From Rhizobium sp. AC27/96 (GTDB taxonomy: Bacteria; Pseudomonadota; Alphaproteobacteria; Rhizobiales; Rhizobiaceae), in contig NZ_LXKN01000066.1 in NCBI RefSeq assembly GCF_001692325.1, positions 240,397 to 304,396 of the forward strand: a stretch of DNA of 64,000 bases, written 5' to 3'. Position numbers and translations under genes: made by a program. Of the stretch, positions 24,497 to 33,077 are shown piece by piece. Each line of letters opens with the position of its first letter. Positions within the stretch are counted from its first letter, which is position 1. A model generated the notes under the pieces. That model did not search any database. It was not told the origin of the DNA and saw nothing but the letters and a program-made list of their open reading frames with translations.

Positions 24497-25702
24497 ATGC
24501 CGTCGACACCGCATCAGCTTTCCAACCTGCCCATCCGCGAGAGACTGGGTCTGCGCCCGATCATCAACGTATCCGGAACGATGACGACCCTTGGAGCCTC
24601 CATCATCGTACCCGAGGCCATCCAGGCAATGGCCGAAATCGCGCCGCAATTCGTCGAAATGGACGATCTCCAGCGCAAGGCGAGCGCTGTCATAGCCAAA
24701 TTGACCGGCGGGGAAGCGGGTTTCGTCACGGCATCGGCGGCAAGCGGCATCGCCATGTCCGTGGCAGCAACGATGACCGGCACCGGTCTCCTGGCAATCG
24801 AGCGCCTGCCTGACGATACGGAGCGCCTGAAAAACGAGGTGATCGTCCAGCTCGGCCATGTCGTCAATTACGGAGGCGTCATCGACCAGTCGATCCGGCA
24901 ATGCGGCGCCAAGGCTATTCTGGCGGGCACGGTGAGCGTTGCGCAGGCCTATCACGTGGCCGACGCGATTAACGAGAAGACGGCTGCCGGCCTCTACGTC
25001 GTTGCCCATCACACCGTGCAATACGGCATGCTTTCTCTGCCCGAGTTTGTCGAGATCTGCCACGCCAAAGGCGTGCCTGTCATCGTCGATGCGGCTTCGG
25101 AATACGATCTGCGCCGCTTTCTGGAGGAAGGCGCGGATCTGGTGGTCTATAGCGGACACAAGTTCCTCGGAGGCCCGACGAGCGGTATCGTCGCCGGGCG
25201 CAAGGATCTCGTTCGGGCAGGCTATCTGCAGAACCGCGGTATCGGGCGCGGCATGAAGGTTGGCAAGGAAAGCGTCGCCGGTGTCATGGCCGCGCTCGAA
25301 GCCTGGGCGGTGCGTGACCACGACGGCATTCGTGCTCGCGAACAGTCTGCGCTTGATCTGTGGCTCACTTCACTATCGACCCTCAAGGGTCTCGCGGTCA
25401 GGATCGTGCCCGATCCCACGAATAATCCGCTCGACCGGATCGAGATCAAGGTGCTGCCGGAAAGCGGCTATTCCGCCAATGGCCTCGCAATAGCTCTGGC
25501 CGCAGGTACACCTCCGATCATCGTGCGCAACCATGAGGTCGAGCGCGGGCATTTCTTCCTCGATCCTTGTAACCTGCATCCGGGTGAGGAGCACATAGTC
25601 GCGGAACAGATTGCCAAGCTGCTGAACCAGAAAGAACGTCCCGAGGGCGCCATGGCACGACCGGTGAAATCCACGGCGAGCGCGCTGAGGTGGCCCGACT
25701 AG
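24497..25702 (+). CDS. SelA/DgaE-like PLP-dependent aminotransferase-fold enzyme
   Basis: A 401-residue fold-I PLP enzyme of the SelA-like group that includes D-glucosaminate-6-phosphate ammonia-lyase (DgaE). The PLP lysine is in SGHKFLGGP (K222). The aspartate that holds the pyridine nitrogen lies in VPVIVDAAS. The opening RPIINVSGTMTTLG is typical of the family. Selenocysteine synthesis is unlikely because no selB or tRNA-Sec is near and the gene sits in an amino-acid transport operon. A role as ammonia-lyase or aldolase on the imported compound is inferred. The ATG at 24497 (AAAGG upstream) is chosen over one at 24470 that overlaps ridA. Confidence 0.8.
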   Translation: MPSTPHQLSNLPIRERLGLRPIINVSGTMTTLGASIIVPEAIQAMAEIAPQFVEMDDLQRKASAVIAKLTGGEAGFVTASAASGIAMSVAATMTGTGLLAIERLPDDTERLKNEVIVQLGHVVNYGGVIDQSIRQCGAKAILAGTVSVAQAYHVADAINEKTAAGLYVVAHHTVQYGMLSLPEFVEICHAKGVPVIVDAASEYDLRRFLEEGADLVVYSGHKFLGGPTSGIVAGRKDLVRAGYLQNRGIGRGMKVGKESVAGVMAALEAWAVRDHDGIRAREQSALDLWLTSLSTLKGLAVRIVPDPTNNPLDRIEIKVLPESGYSANGLAIALAAGTPPIIVRNHEVERGHFFLDPCNLHPGEEHIVAEQIAKLLNQKERPEGAMARPVKSTASALRWPD

Positions 25703-25729
25703 AGCAATTGCAGGTAAGGTGCAAAGCGA

Positions 25730-25753
25730 CTTTCCGTCCGGAGTTACGGAAAG
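25730..25753. terminator. Hairpin between convergent genes
   Basis: CTTTCCGT pairs with ACGGAAAG across an 8-nt loop in the 69-bp gap between the SelA-like gene (plus) and the J-domain gene (minus). It is probably a shared weak terminator. Confidence 0.45.
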
Positions 25754-25771
25754 GCAACAAGCAAAATCCGG

Positions 25772-26380
25772 TCAGCAAAATCCGTTGAGTTTAAGGATCT
25801 TATGCGCCTCGATCGACGCCCGAAGTTGATCTTCGGACGTGCGGTCGCCTTGGTTGGCGTCCGGATGGTGCATCTTGAGCCGTTCCTTGTAGCGGCTTCT
25901 GATTTCCTCCGGCGTTGCGTCGGGGGAGAGCCCCAGCGTCTCAAATGCCTTGGCTTCCAGCACTTTGAGTTTGCGCATTTGCAGATCGGCTTTTTGCGCC
26001 TGGCGTTGCGCCGCGGTCTTGCGGGCATTCAATGCTTTGGCAGAACCGGAACGGACATTGCCGGGGAGCGGAGTCTCTGAAGCCTGATTGACGCTGGTCC
26101 CCCAGGTCTGGCGGCCACCGGCAGCCGCTTCCCTCTGATAGCGGGCAACGTCCTTGTCGGAGAGGTCGGTGGAGAAATTGTATCCCTTGTTATACTCCTT
26201 CACGTGCTCAAGACAGAAGAGCAGGTAAAGGCCTTCCGCATCCCGCCCGACCGGGGCGCGGTGCGCACCATGCTTGTCGCAACCGTCCCATTGGCATTTG
26301 GGACCAGTGGGTTCACTTTGCGCAGCGGGCTTCTTGCGAGTCGACCGGAGGCCAACGAATATCTTCGAATCAAGCGTCAT
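25772..26380 (-). CDS. J-domain-containing protein
   Basis: A 202-residue protein with a C-terminal DnaJ J domain (about 140-200). Helix II/III boundaries are visible and the HPD motif is intact (KMHHPDANQ), so it should stimulate a DnaK ATPase. The N-terminal part has CQWDGCDKHGAHRAP and LLFCLEHVKEYN, a Cys/His set that could bind zinc. It lacks the Gly/Phe and CxxCxGxG regions of true DnaJ. Such stand-alone C-terminal J proteins are common in Rhizobiales; their clients are unknown. Confidence 0.8.
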   Translation of the reverse strand: MTLDSKIFVGLRSTRKKPAAQSEPTGPKCQWDGCDKHGAHRAPVGRDAEGLYLLFCLEHVKEYNKGYNFSTDLSDKDVARYQREAAAGGRQTWGTSVNQASETPLPGNVRSGSAKALNARKTAAQRQAQKADLQMRKLKVLEAKAFETLGLSPDATPEEIRSRYKERLKMHHPDANQGDRTSEDQLRASIEAHKILKLNGFC

Positions 26381-26689
26381 GGTGCCCTATATGGCCGCCA
26401 TGCTTCGTTTCGGCAAGAAATAGCGTAGTGTCTGTCCACGGATTCTGAGCAATCCATTGGTTTATTGAGGCGTAACCAATGTGGCGGACTGCCGCTTGGC
26501 CAAAATCAGGAGAGCGGAACCGCTTCTGGTAGCTTTGGCCGCAGGATCACATCCGGACACGAGATCTCAATGCGATCCGCCTTGTTTGGACGGACCCCGC
26601 GTCGCCAAGACCGTCAGCTACTCCCCGAACGAAACTCATTCGGCAAGTGGTAGACGCTTAGCGAGCTTATGCTCTCGACGCTGTCTGGC
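26381..26689. other. Intergenic, no gene seen
   Basis: About 310 bp upstream of the J-domain gene and downstream of the small lipoprotein gene (both minus strand). Short plus-strand frames have no ribosome binding sites. It probably contains the J-domain promoter. Nothing else recognised. Confidence 0.45.
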
Positions 26690-27079
26690 TCAGATATCAA
26701 TGCCGTTGGCTTTGCAGCGATCTCGCACATCTGCCGCCGATTGATCCGTCTGCCCATAGGCCATCAGGTTGAAGATGGTGATGCTCTGGCCACCAAACTG
26801 ACTTTGGACGAGCGTTCCGATGTAAAGAGCATTCGGATTGTCCTTGCCGAGGTTCGCCGTACCGCAGGCATATGTCGCTCCGCCAGCCGCCGACCGAGCT
26901 TTGCCGCCGTTAACTGCCACTTGCTTCAGCGAGAGAGACTTTTGAAAGCCGTTTTGTACAGCGTTGGTTTCCTCTTGGCTCAACGGACGCTCGGATGAGG
27001 GCGGCGCCTCAGGGGCGGGTTTCAGTCCGTGGCACGATGCCAATAGGGTGCATACCAATATCGAGATGGTTCTTTTCAT
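26690..27079 (-). CDS. Small putative lipoprotein, function unknown
   Basis: A 129-residue protein beginning MKRTISILVCTLLASCHG, a lipoprotein signal with the lipobox LASC, so it should be anchored in a membrane facing the periplasm. The ATG at 27079 has GGAGGAGAAAT upstream, which fixes the start well inside a longer open frame. The mature part contains ACGTANLGKDN and a repeated alanine/glycine stretch; no domain is recognised. It follows the anti-sigma gene by about 200 bp on the same strand and may or may not be part of that regulon. Confidence 0.65.
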   Translation of the reverse strand: MKRTISILVCTLLASCHGLKPAPEAPPSSERPLSQEETNAVQNGFQKSLSLKQVAVNGGKARSAAGGATYACGTANLGKDNPNALYIGTLVQSQFGGQSITIFNLMAYGQTDQSAADVRDRCKANGIDI

Positions 27080-27276
27080 ATTTCTCCTCCCAGAAACCCC
27101 TTTTGGATACAGGAGAGAGAGAAATTGCTCAACCTGTGTTGAACAATGGCACTTGCCGAGTTCGCACAAAAATAGGCGAGACAGCTTGTTCCATGGGTCT
27201 GGCTCGCCGGCAGACACCAAATTTGTCATGGCTGAATATCCATGCGTCGCGGAGTTCCGAGGAGACGCAGCCAAGC

Positions 27277-28056
27277 CTATAGCGAGGAGGTCGCCTGCGA
27301 TCTTATCTCGTCCGCGATCGGATGGAGAGTGTCGACCGGGGCCGATCCGACAAGGCTGAAACCCATGCCATTGTCAGCCCAGCTCCATCCTCCAATCGAT
27401 CCTTCGGAATATTCGGCCATCGGCTTGTTTTGGTCGATCAGCATGCGACGCGAAAGCATGACCAGGCGCATGCCCTTGTCGTCGTCATACATGAACAGCA
27501 CGCCCGGGCCATGTGTCGTTGGCACCACGCGCGCACCCATCAGACGGTATCCCGCCTTGCTGAGATCCGGAACGATGGCGCTTGGTCCGAGCGTCGCAGA
27601 CACGAGCTGCGCCATGGAGCCAGTCCCGTCGGCGCGCACTTCCACGGGGCGGAGCTTGTCGGGGGCGAACACCCTGTAGCTCGCCGAGGCCTCCTGTGCG
27701 AGCGCCGCAACGCCTTCGGTCGGAGGTAGAGAATAGCCTCTCATCGTCCAGCCGCCGGCCGCGCCCACGACAATCAGCACGACCGCTGCCGCAGCCATAT
27801 GCAGATATTGCCGGGAGAATGACCTCTTACGTCCAGCGGCGATGTTGGAAAGGTTCAACCTGCTCGGGACGGGTTCGTGGGCGACAGGATCCATGGCCGC
27901 TCTCAATGCGGAAGCGTGCCTCTCATAGGCGGAAACGCGGGCTGCGGCATCTTCATTCGTCAGCAGATATTCGGCGACCTCCTGCCGCCGCTCCACATCG
28001 AGCGCGCTGTCGACGAAGGCCTGAAGATCGTCCTCGGTGATCGGTCTCTTGGTCAT
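27277..28056 (-). CDS. Anti-sigma factor, membrane-anchored
   Basis: A 259-residue protein that should hold the sigma factor encoded just upstream. The N-terminal about 80 residues (ITEDDLQAFVDSALDVERR, EVAEYL) match the anti-sigma domain helix bundle without zinc cysteines. One membrane span (YLHMAAAAVVLIVVGAAGG) follows. The periplasmic C-terminal domain of about 150 residues presumably senses the signal. Its ATG overlaps the sigma stop codon (ATGA), the usual sigma/anti-sigma coupling. Confidence 0.82.
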   Translation of the reverse strand: MTKRPITEDDLQAFVDSALDVERRQEVAEYLLTNEDAAARVSAYERHASALRAAMDPVAHEPVPSRLNLSNIAAGRKRSFSRQYLHMAAAAVVLIVVGAAGGWTMRGYSLPPTEGVAALAQEASASYRVFAPDKLRPVEVRADGTGSMAQLVSATLGPSAIVPDLSKAGYRLMGARVVPTTHGPGVLFMYDDDKGMRLVMLSRRMLIDQNKPMAEYSEGSIGGWSWADNGMGFSLVGSAPVDTLHPIADEIRSQATSSL

Positions 28057-28595
28057 TTTACCCTCCGTATATGCGTCACTCCAGACAAGGTGTTGGAGGG
28101 TGGCCTCTCGAGAAGTATCCGCAGCTGTTCGCGTGCCCGTGACAGCCGCGACATCACCGTGCCTATTGGAACGCCGAGAACCTCCGCAGCCTCTGCGTAG
28201 GTCAGATCCTCGACCGAAATCAACAGCAGGATGCTGCGCTGATCATGGGGTAGCCGTTCTATGGCGGCGATCACGTCATGGCTGAACACCGTCTGCTCTT
28301 GCGTCGGTGCACCGGTGTCGTTCGTTGCCGGCACGTCCTCGATGGGAACATTTTTTCCACGCCGTTGTATCTGGCGTATCTTGTTGACTGCCAGATTATG
28401 GAGGATCGCAAACATCCAGGATCGAGGATCATCATTGCGGCGCCGGTGCCAGTTTGCGACGATCTTCTCCAGGCAATCCTGAACGATATCGTCAGCGGTC
28501 TCGACATCGCGAACGAGACCGCGCGCATAGCGTCTCAGCGCCGGGATCATCGGTTCGACCTGTGCAAGCATATCGTCCATGTCAACGATCTCCAT
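28053..28595 (-). CDS. ECF-subfamily RNA polymerase sigma factor
   Basis: A 180-residue extracytoplasmic-function sigma factor. Region 2 (DIVQDCLEKIVANW, then SWMFAILHNLAVNKIR) and region 4 (LPHDQRSILLLISVEDLTYAEAAEVLG with GTVMSRLSRAREQL) are clear. The start may be the ATG at 28595 or at 28580; the second has GGAG 8 nt upstream. It lies 36 bp after the YVTN gene and overlaps its anti-sigma gene. It is likely co-transcribed from a promoter upstream of the DUF305 gene that resembles an ECF promoter (autoregulation). Confidence 0.88.
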   Translation of the reverse strand: MEIVDMDDMLAQVEPMIPALRRYARGLVRDVETADDIVQDCLEKIVANWHRRRNDDPRSWMFAILHNLAVNKIRQIQRRGKNVPIEDVPATNDTGAPTQEQTVFSHDVIAAIERLPHDQRSILLLISVEDLTYAEAAEVLGVPIGTVMSRLSRAREQLRILLERPPSNTLSGVTHIRRVK

Positions 28596-28631
28596 TGGAC
28601 CTGCGTCACGGGACGCAGGTCCATTTCGGCA

Positions 28632-30083
28632 TCAATCAGCCTGCACCTGCAGCACCCGCTCCGGCTTGCCATCGACCGAGGCGGCGACGACCAGATATCG
28701 CCGCTCGTCCTTGTGCTTGGCCTCTACAATCTGCCGGATCGGCCCGACGGCATTGACGATTGCCGACCCCGCCGGATTGGTCATGAAGTTTGCAAGTCCC
28801 TCCAGTGGCCCGCTACCGTCAGCCTTGTCGGACAGAGCAAGGACATAGGGCTTCTTCGGTTCAAGTCCCGTAACCGAGGCCTGCAGCACCTGAGTCAGGC
28901 CCTGGTCGAACAGGGACACACTCGTCGGAGCCTTGTCTTTCGAGCCTTTCGGAGCGAGTGTCAGATGCGCCGCTTCGCCGGCCTTGCCGAGCGGCACGAG
29001 GTTCTGTGTTCCATCCCCTTCCGGAACCGCGTTCGGAACATAGGCAACGGCTTGCGGTGCCTGGCCGATCGGAATATTGGCGATTACCTTGTTGGCGAGC
29101 GTGTCGATGACCGCAAATGCATCGGCATTTTCCAGGCCGACATAGACGCGGGTGCCGTCACCCGATGGCCAGATGCCATGCGGAAGATTGCCGACCGGTA
29201 TTGTTGCGACCTGCTCGAAGGTGTCGGTGCGGAAGACCTTGACCTCGTTCAAGCCGCCGACCGTCACATAGGCGAAGTTGCCGTTCTTGTTGGTAACGAG
29301 ATTGACGTGGTTCGTGATCGGACCGGTGTCGATGGTCTTGATCAGATCGAAGGGCGCTTGCGCGTTGAAGACCTGGGTCTTGCCGACGTCCTTCAAGGTG
29401 AACCAGACCTGCTTACCGTCGGGAGAGGCGGCGATGTTCGGGCAGAAGGGGCTTTCCTGCTTTACATGACCAACGATCTGATGATCGGCGACGGAAACCA
29501 CAACAGTCTCCGGATTGAATGACGAGCAGATATAGCCGTACTTGCCGTCAGGAGAGAAGATCTGCATCCCCGGACCTGCCGGCACCTTGATCTGCATCTT
29601 CTCCTGGAAGGTGGCGGCGTCGATGACCGAGATATAGTCCTCACCGCGAACCGTGACCCAGACCTCCTTGCCATCGGGTGTAAAGAACGCTTCATGCGGC
29701 GATCGCCCGACATAAGTCGTGTGCTTGACGGTATTGGTCGCCGTGTCGATGAAGGTGACAGAGTTCGACCCGATGGACACGACGGCCAATGTCTTGTGGT
29801 CGGGCGAGAAGCCCATGCCGTGTACCAGCACCTGGCCTTTATATAGCGGGCTGAAATTGCCGGGCTGTGGGTCGCCGAGCTTGATGACGCCGAGCAGCTT
29901 GTTTGTGGAGGGATCGCTCACCGAAACCGTGTTCGAAAACTGTTCGGCCGCATACACGCGGTCCTTGCTGCTGATCGCAATATCAGGATCGGAAGAGGAG
30001 GCCGGTGCCTGGCCTGCAAAGGCGGCCAATGGGGAGAGGATGCTGCCTGCGAGCAGCAGCGCTGCGAAGGATCTACGTATCAT
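28632..30083 (-). CDS. YVTN-type beta-propeller protein, periplasmic
   Basis: A 483-residue secreted protein with a Sec signal (LLLAGSILSPLAAFA, cleaved before GQAPA). It has repeated propeller blades such as NTVSVSDPSTNKLLGVIKLG, VTFIDTATNTV, GKEVWVTVRGEDYISVIDA and DAFAVIDTLANKVIANIPIG. This is the cytochrome-d1/YVTN repeat family of surface or periplasmic propellers. The C-terminal about 100 residues form a separate domain. No haem motif (CxxCH) is present. It lies between the DUF305 gene and the sigma gene on the same strand, so it is probably part of the stress-responsive unit. Function unknown. Confidence 0.78.
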   Translation of the reverse strand: MIRRSFAALLLAGSILSPLAAFAGQAPASSSDPDIAISSKDRVYAAEQFSNTVSVSDPSTNKLLGVIKLGDPQPGNFSPLYKGQVLVHGMGFSPDHKTLAVVSIGSNSVTFIDTATNTVKHTTYVGRSPHEAFFTPDGKEVWVTVRGEDYISVIDAATFQEKMQIKVPAGPGMQIFSPDGKYGYICSSFNPETVVVSVADHQIVGHVKQESPFCPNIAASPDGKQVWFTLKDVGKTQVFNAQAPFDLIKTIDTGPITNHVNLVTNKNGNFAYVTVGGLNEVKVFRTDTFEQVATIPVGNLPHGIWPSGDGTRVYVGLENADAFAVIDTLANKVIANIPIGQAPQAVAYVPNAVPEGDGTQNLVPLGKAGEAAHLTLAPKGSKDKAPTSVSLFDQGLTQVLQASVTGLEPKKPYVLALSDKADGSGPLEGLANFMTNPAGSAIVNAVGPIRQIVEAKHKDERRYLVVAASVDGKPERVLQVQAD

Positions 30084-30098
30084 TGGGCAAGCCTTTCG

Positions 30099-30548
30099 TC
30101 ACATCTTCATGTTCGGATCCATGGATCCGGCGGGGGCGGTTTTCGGGGAGACTTGTGTTGGGGCAGGAGCGGAGGGCGGAAGGGCGTCGCCGATCGCAAG
30201 CTTCATCGCTGCGATCTCCTGCTGCTGGTCGACGATGATTTCCTGTGCGATGCGCTTCAACTGCTCGTTCTTGCCGTATTTGAGTACGGCCACGGCCATA
30301 TCGATCGCGCCCTGATGATGAGGGGTCATCATCGCGACGAAATCGTGGTCGACGTCGCCGCTGGGTTTGACCTCCATGTCCGCCATCATCTTGTCCATCG
30401 CGGCATTGTTTTCAGCGAGATAGGCCGCTTCAGGGCTGTCCGCCGGTGTCGGGGAGGGATCCTGGGCCAAGGCCGTGCAGGCTCCTGCTGTTGCCAGGAT
30501 GACGGCGGCAAGGATGGCTACGGGTTTTCGGGGGAACCTTATCGTCAT
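30099..30548 (-). CDS. DUF305 family periplasmic protein
   Basis: A 149-residue protein with a signal peptide (VAILAAVILATAGACTALAQ) and a DUF305 four-helix domain. The hallmark is MMTPHHQGAIDMA. The family is ferritin-like and often found with copper or silver resistance genes; metal binding by the His-His pair and the methionine-rich segment (AMDKMMADME) is plausible. It is the first gene of a unit with the propeller protein and the sigma/anti-sigma pair, which suggests a metal or oxidative stress response. This is inference. Confidence 0.82.
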   Translation of the reverse strand: MTIRFPRKPVAILAAVILATAGACTALAQDPSPTPADSPEAAYLAENNAAMDKMMADMEVKPSGDVDHDFVAMMTPHHQGAIDMAVAVLKYGKNEQLKRIAQEIIVDQQQEIAAMKLAIGDALPPSAPAPTQVSPKTAPAGSMDPNMKM

Positions 30549-30575
30549 CTGTCTTTCCTTGTTGTTGCATTGGAG

Positions 30576-30602
30576 TAGACAGCGGAGGTGGCGGCTTATT
30601 CC
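30576..30602 (-). promoter_or_regulatory. Candidate ECF-sigma promoter
   Basis: On the minus strand GGAATAA (30602-30596) is separated by 15 nt from GTCTA (30580-30576). This is the general form of ECF-type -35/-10 elements (GGAA..., GTC). It lies about 28 bp before the DUF305 start and could be the autoregulated promoter of the unit containing the sigma gene. Confidence 0.4.
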
Positions 30603-30763
30603 ATCGAATGAGAAAAAATCTTATCGAGACCCTCACGACGGCTTTCTCATGCCGGCAGGCGGGGTCCTCAGAATGCCGGCGATTCCCAGGAGTTGGTGGA
30701 ACGGTATCTGGCAATTCCGCTTGACTGGGGTCTCTCCCCACAGATTAAGCTGCCCGCGACGAG

Positions 30764-31348
30764 ATGATAACAAATATCGAATTGCCCATGACCGGACACG
30801 ATCTTCTTTCCGCGATTTCCCTGCTGATCGTTTTGGCGCTTTGTTTGTCGGTATTGATATTTCACGCTTCTACGGGGGTTCCGCCACTATCCTCGAATGC
30901 TGCCGAAACTGCGGACGTTGTCGCCTTGTTGAAGCAGGCTGATTTGCCGGAACAGTCGATCGTTTATGAGCTTGGCTCCGGCTGGGGCTCGCTCGTCATC
31001 GCGCTGGCGCGAGCTTTTCCGAGCGCTCACATCCGGGGCATCGAGATATCGCCGCTTCCCTATTGGATCTCGCGGTTTCGCACCCGGAACTTGCCCAATG
31101 TGCTTCTGCACAGGGGCAGTTTCTACAACTTCGATCTCTCGGACGCGCATGCGGTGACGTGCTACCTGATGATCAAGCCGATGCCGAAGCTGGCAGGCTT
31201 GCTTGATCGTATGCTCAAGCCTGGAACGCCGGTCGTGTCGCTTTCCTTCTGGTTCCGGGATAGGGAAGTTGCGGCTTCCAGGAAAAGCTCAGGGCTTCTT
31301 GGCGCGACTGCCCTGTATTACTGGCCGGCACGCAAAGCCGATCGCTGA
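30764..31348 (+). CDS. Class I SAM-dependent methyltransferase-like protein
   Basis: A 194-residue protein with one N-terminal membrane span (LLSAISLLIVLALCLSVLIF) and a small Rossmann methyltransferase domain. SAM motif I is VYELGSGWGSLVIALA and the acidic residue ending strand 2 is in IRGIEISPLPYW. It is shorter than usual, with no obvious substrate-binding cap. It is transcribed divergently from the DUF305-sigma unit and may respond to the same signal. Two starts are possible (30764, 30788). Target unknown. Confidence 0.7.
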   Translation: MITNIELPMTGHDLLSAISLLIVLALCLSVLIFHASTGVPPLSSNAAETADVVALLKQADLPEQSIVYELGSGWGSLVIALARAFPSAHIRGIEISPLPYWISRFRTRNLPNVLLHRGSFYNFDLSDAHAVTCYLMIKPMPKLAGLLDRMLKPGTPVVSLSFWFRDREVAASRKSSGLLGATALYYWPARKADR

Positions 31349-31885
31349 CAGAAGGCCTGCGATGGCAGGAGCGCCAAGATGATTCGGCGCCTTCGCAATT
31401 TACTTGGGCAACTCAGCCGACAGGCTCTGGTACCGCGTCAACGGACGCAATTTCCTGTCGATAGCGCTTTGATTTAGTGGAGATGCAATCCCGAAATCCG
31501 AGCAGCGAACCTATCTTTTCGCGGATCACGGCGAGGTGGTCCGGAAGAAATTCGATCGCTTGTTCTTTGGAGGGCGGCGTGTCCCGATAGGTTTTTCAAG
31601 AGCGGTCAGATTTCTTTCAGCAAAAAGCTGGGCCGTTGCGCACCGCGAATCTTCTCTATCGTGTCGAGGGCCGCGTGATGGTCATCATAACAAATTTCGC
31701 TGCCCGAATCGCGAGGGCGGCGAAAGGCTTGGAGTCAAACTCCGCCACTGATGCCATCATCAAGACGCAACAGAGCAATTCCCCATTTGACAATGGAGAT
31801 CAGTTCCCTGTCCTGCAGGCAAAGGCTATCTCGGGCGCTAGGAAGTCATATCCGTGGGATACGAAAATCCGTCGCCCGATCGCCG
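31349..31885. other. Intergenic, about 540 bp
   Basis: No gene with a start signal. On the minus strand between about 31430 and 31760, short overlapping frames look protein-like but switch frame and carry stops. This may be a decayed gene or chance. No RNA gene or terminator recognised. Confidence 0.4.
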
Positions 31886-32125
31886 TTAGCGGCCCGAAGC
31901 TCTTGCCTTCTTGGGAGCCGAAATGCCGCTTTCCCGCTCAAGCTTCTTGCGAGCGAGCTTGCGGACACGCCGGATACCCTCGGCCTTTTCACGGGCGCGC
32001 TTTTCGGAAGGCTTCTCAAAACGCTCCCGAAGCCGTGCTTCGCGGAAAACGCCTTCGCGCTGCAGCTTCTTCTTCAAGAAGCGGAGTGCTTGCTCAACAT
32101 TGTTATCACGTACCAGAACTTGCAT
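31886..32125 (-). CDS. rpsU: 30S ribosomal protein S21
   Basis: A 79-residue, highly basic protein. MQVLVRDNNVEQALRFLKKK and REARLRERFEKPSEKR match bS21, which helps position mRNA on the small ribosomal subunit. The start at 32125 has GGAG in TTGGAGTTTAGA 7 nt upstream; the longer open frame to 32179 is not used. The alphaproteobacterial C-terminal extension rich in Lys/Arg is present. Rhizobia often carry more than one rpsU copy, so this may be a paralogue. It is monocistronic here and not beside other ribosomal genes. Confidence 0.93.
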   Translation of the reverse strand: MQVLVRDNNVEQALRFLKKKLQREGVFREARLRERFEKPSEKRAREKAEGIRRVRKLARKKLERESGISAPKKARASGR

Positions 32126-32282
32126 TCTAAACTCCAAAGATCGTGGCGCCTTATTAGATGTATGTGTATCGATGATCAAGGCCTGTAAGGCAGTTCGCCG
32201 AGATTATCTGTCGTGATGGCTCTCTCCGGCGTATTCGCAGCTCGCTCGCGGCTGTCCCGCAGAGACTGCAGGCCCGAAAACC

Positions 32283-32951
32283 CTAGGCGCCAAGGGGTTT
32301 GTAGCCGCACCCGGACAGGAAAAAGGATGCCGCGTCGCGGGCATGCTGCTCCATCTGCGTCTTGATCGGCGTCAGGTCTGCGTGGAAAAGCGAGGACATC
32401 ATCATCGGCAGCAACACCAGATCGATGAAGCGGCGAGTCGTTTCCGCAAGATTGTTCGGTGTAAAAGCCGGGAGAGATCTGATCTCTTCGGCTTCCGCCA
32501 GTTCGGCGACGAGCTTCATCACCGTTGCGGTTCCATGCGCGCGCATGGCGTAGTGAATGGTGGTCGCCAGCTCCGGATGGCGCGTCGCTTCGCCCATCAC
32601 GCTACGCATGAGCCCGATGGTCTCGTCCTTGATGGCGCGCTGCACGATCAGGATACCCGCGGTCTGAAAGCGTTCCAGAATACTGCCTGACGTCGTGGAC
32701 GCCGTCATCTCGCTGGACTTCTGCACCCAGCGCGAAACCACCTCTCTGAACAGGAGCTCCTTGCTGGTGAAGCGGTTATAGATGCTCGGCTTCCCGGCTC
32801 TGGCAACTTCGGCGATCTCGTCAATGCTGGCGCCTTCGTAGCCACGAGCGATGAAGACCTGAAGTGCTGCCTGCAGGATCCGGTCTTCGACTTCCCCAGC
32901 CTTTTCCAGCGGCGGACGACCACGCCGAGGCGTGTCTAGCTCCAGCTTCAT
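32283..32951 (-). CDS. TetR-family transcriptional regulator of the efflux operon
   Basis: A 222-residue repressor with an N-terminal TetR helix-turn-helix (ILQAALQVFIARGYEGASID, EIAEVARAGKPSIYNRF, about residues 22-65). The C-terminal ligand-binding helical domain resembles AcrR/AefR-type regulators. It is transcribed divergently from an EmrAB-type drug efflux pair, which it likely represses. The ATG at 32951 (MKLELDTPRRGRPP) is a typical TetR opening. The frame extends to a GTG at 33023, so a longer form is possible. A palindrome in the shared promoter region is the probable operator. Confidence 0.87.
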   Translation of the reverse strand: MKLELDTPRRGRPPLEKAGEVEDRILQAALQVFIARGYEGASIDEIAEVARAGKPSIYNRFTSKELLFREVVSRWVQKSSEMTASTTSGSILERFQTAGILIVQRAIKDETIGLMRSVMGEATRHPELATTIHYAMRAHGTATVMKLVAELAEAEEIRSLPAFTPNNLAETTRRFIDLVLLPMMMSSLFHADLTPIKTQMEQHARDAASFFLSGCGYKPLGA

Positions 32952-33077
32952 GATCTTGGATTTGGTCGTTTCTCTCGCCAAAGCGGGCCTCACCGATTTT
33001 TGATTGGTGTGAATGCGGGTCACTGCCTCCGAGGCTCTTGACTAGCATTCCGATCGGATCTACGTCAATAATTAAAT

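Noticed and set aside
24497..25702. Possible selenocysteine synthase (selA)
   Set aside because: The fold matches, but no selB, tRNA-Sec or SECIS context is present and the operon is an amino-acid importer with RidA, which fits an ammonia-lyase better.
28278..29522. 414-codon plus-strand open frame opposite the sigma factor and propeller genes
   Set aside because: Antisense to two recognisable proteins; composition typical of a shadow frame.
31430..31760. Protein-like minus-strand fragments (for example a frame reading AIEFLPDHLAVIREKIG and another reading YDDHHAALDTIEKIRG)
   Set aside because: They lie in different frames, contain stops and have no ribosome binding site. Chance cannot be excluded and no family is recognised, so no pseudogene is called.
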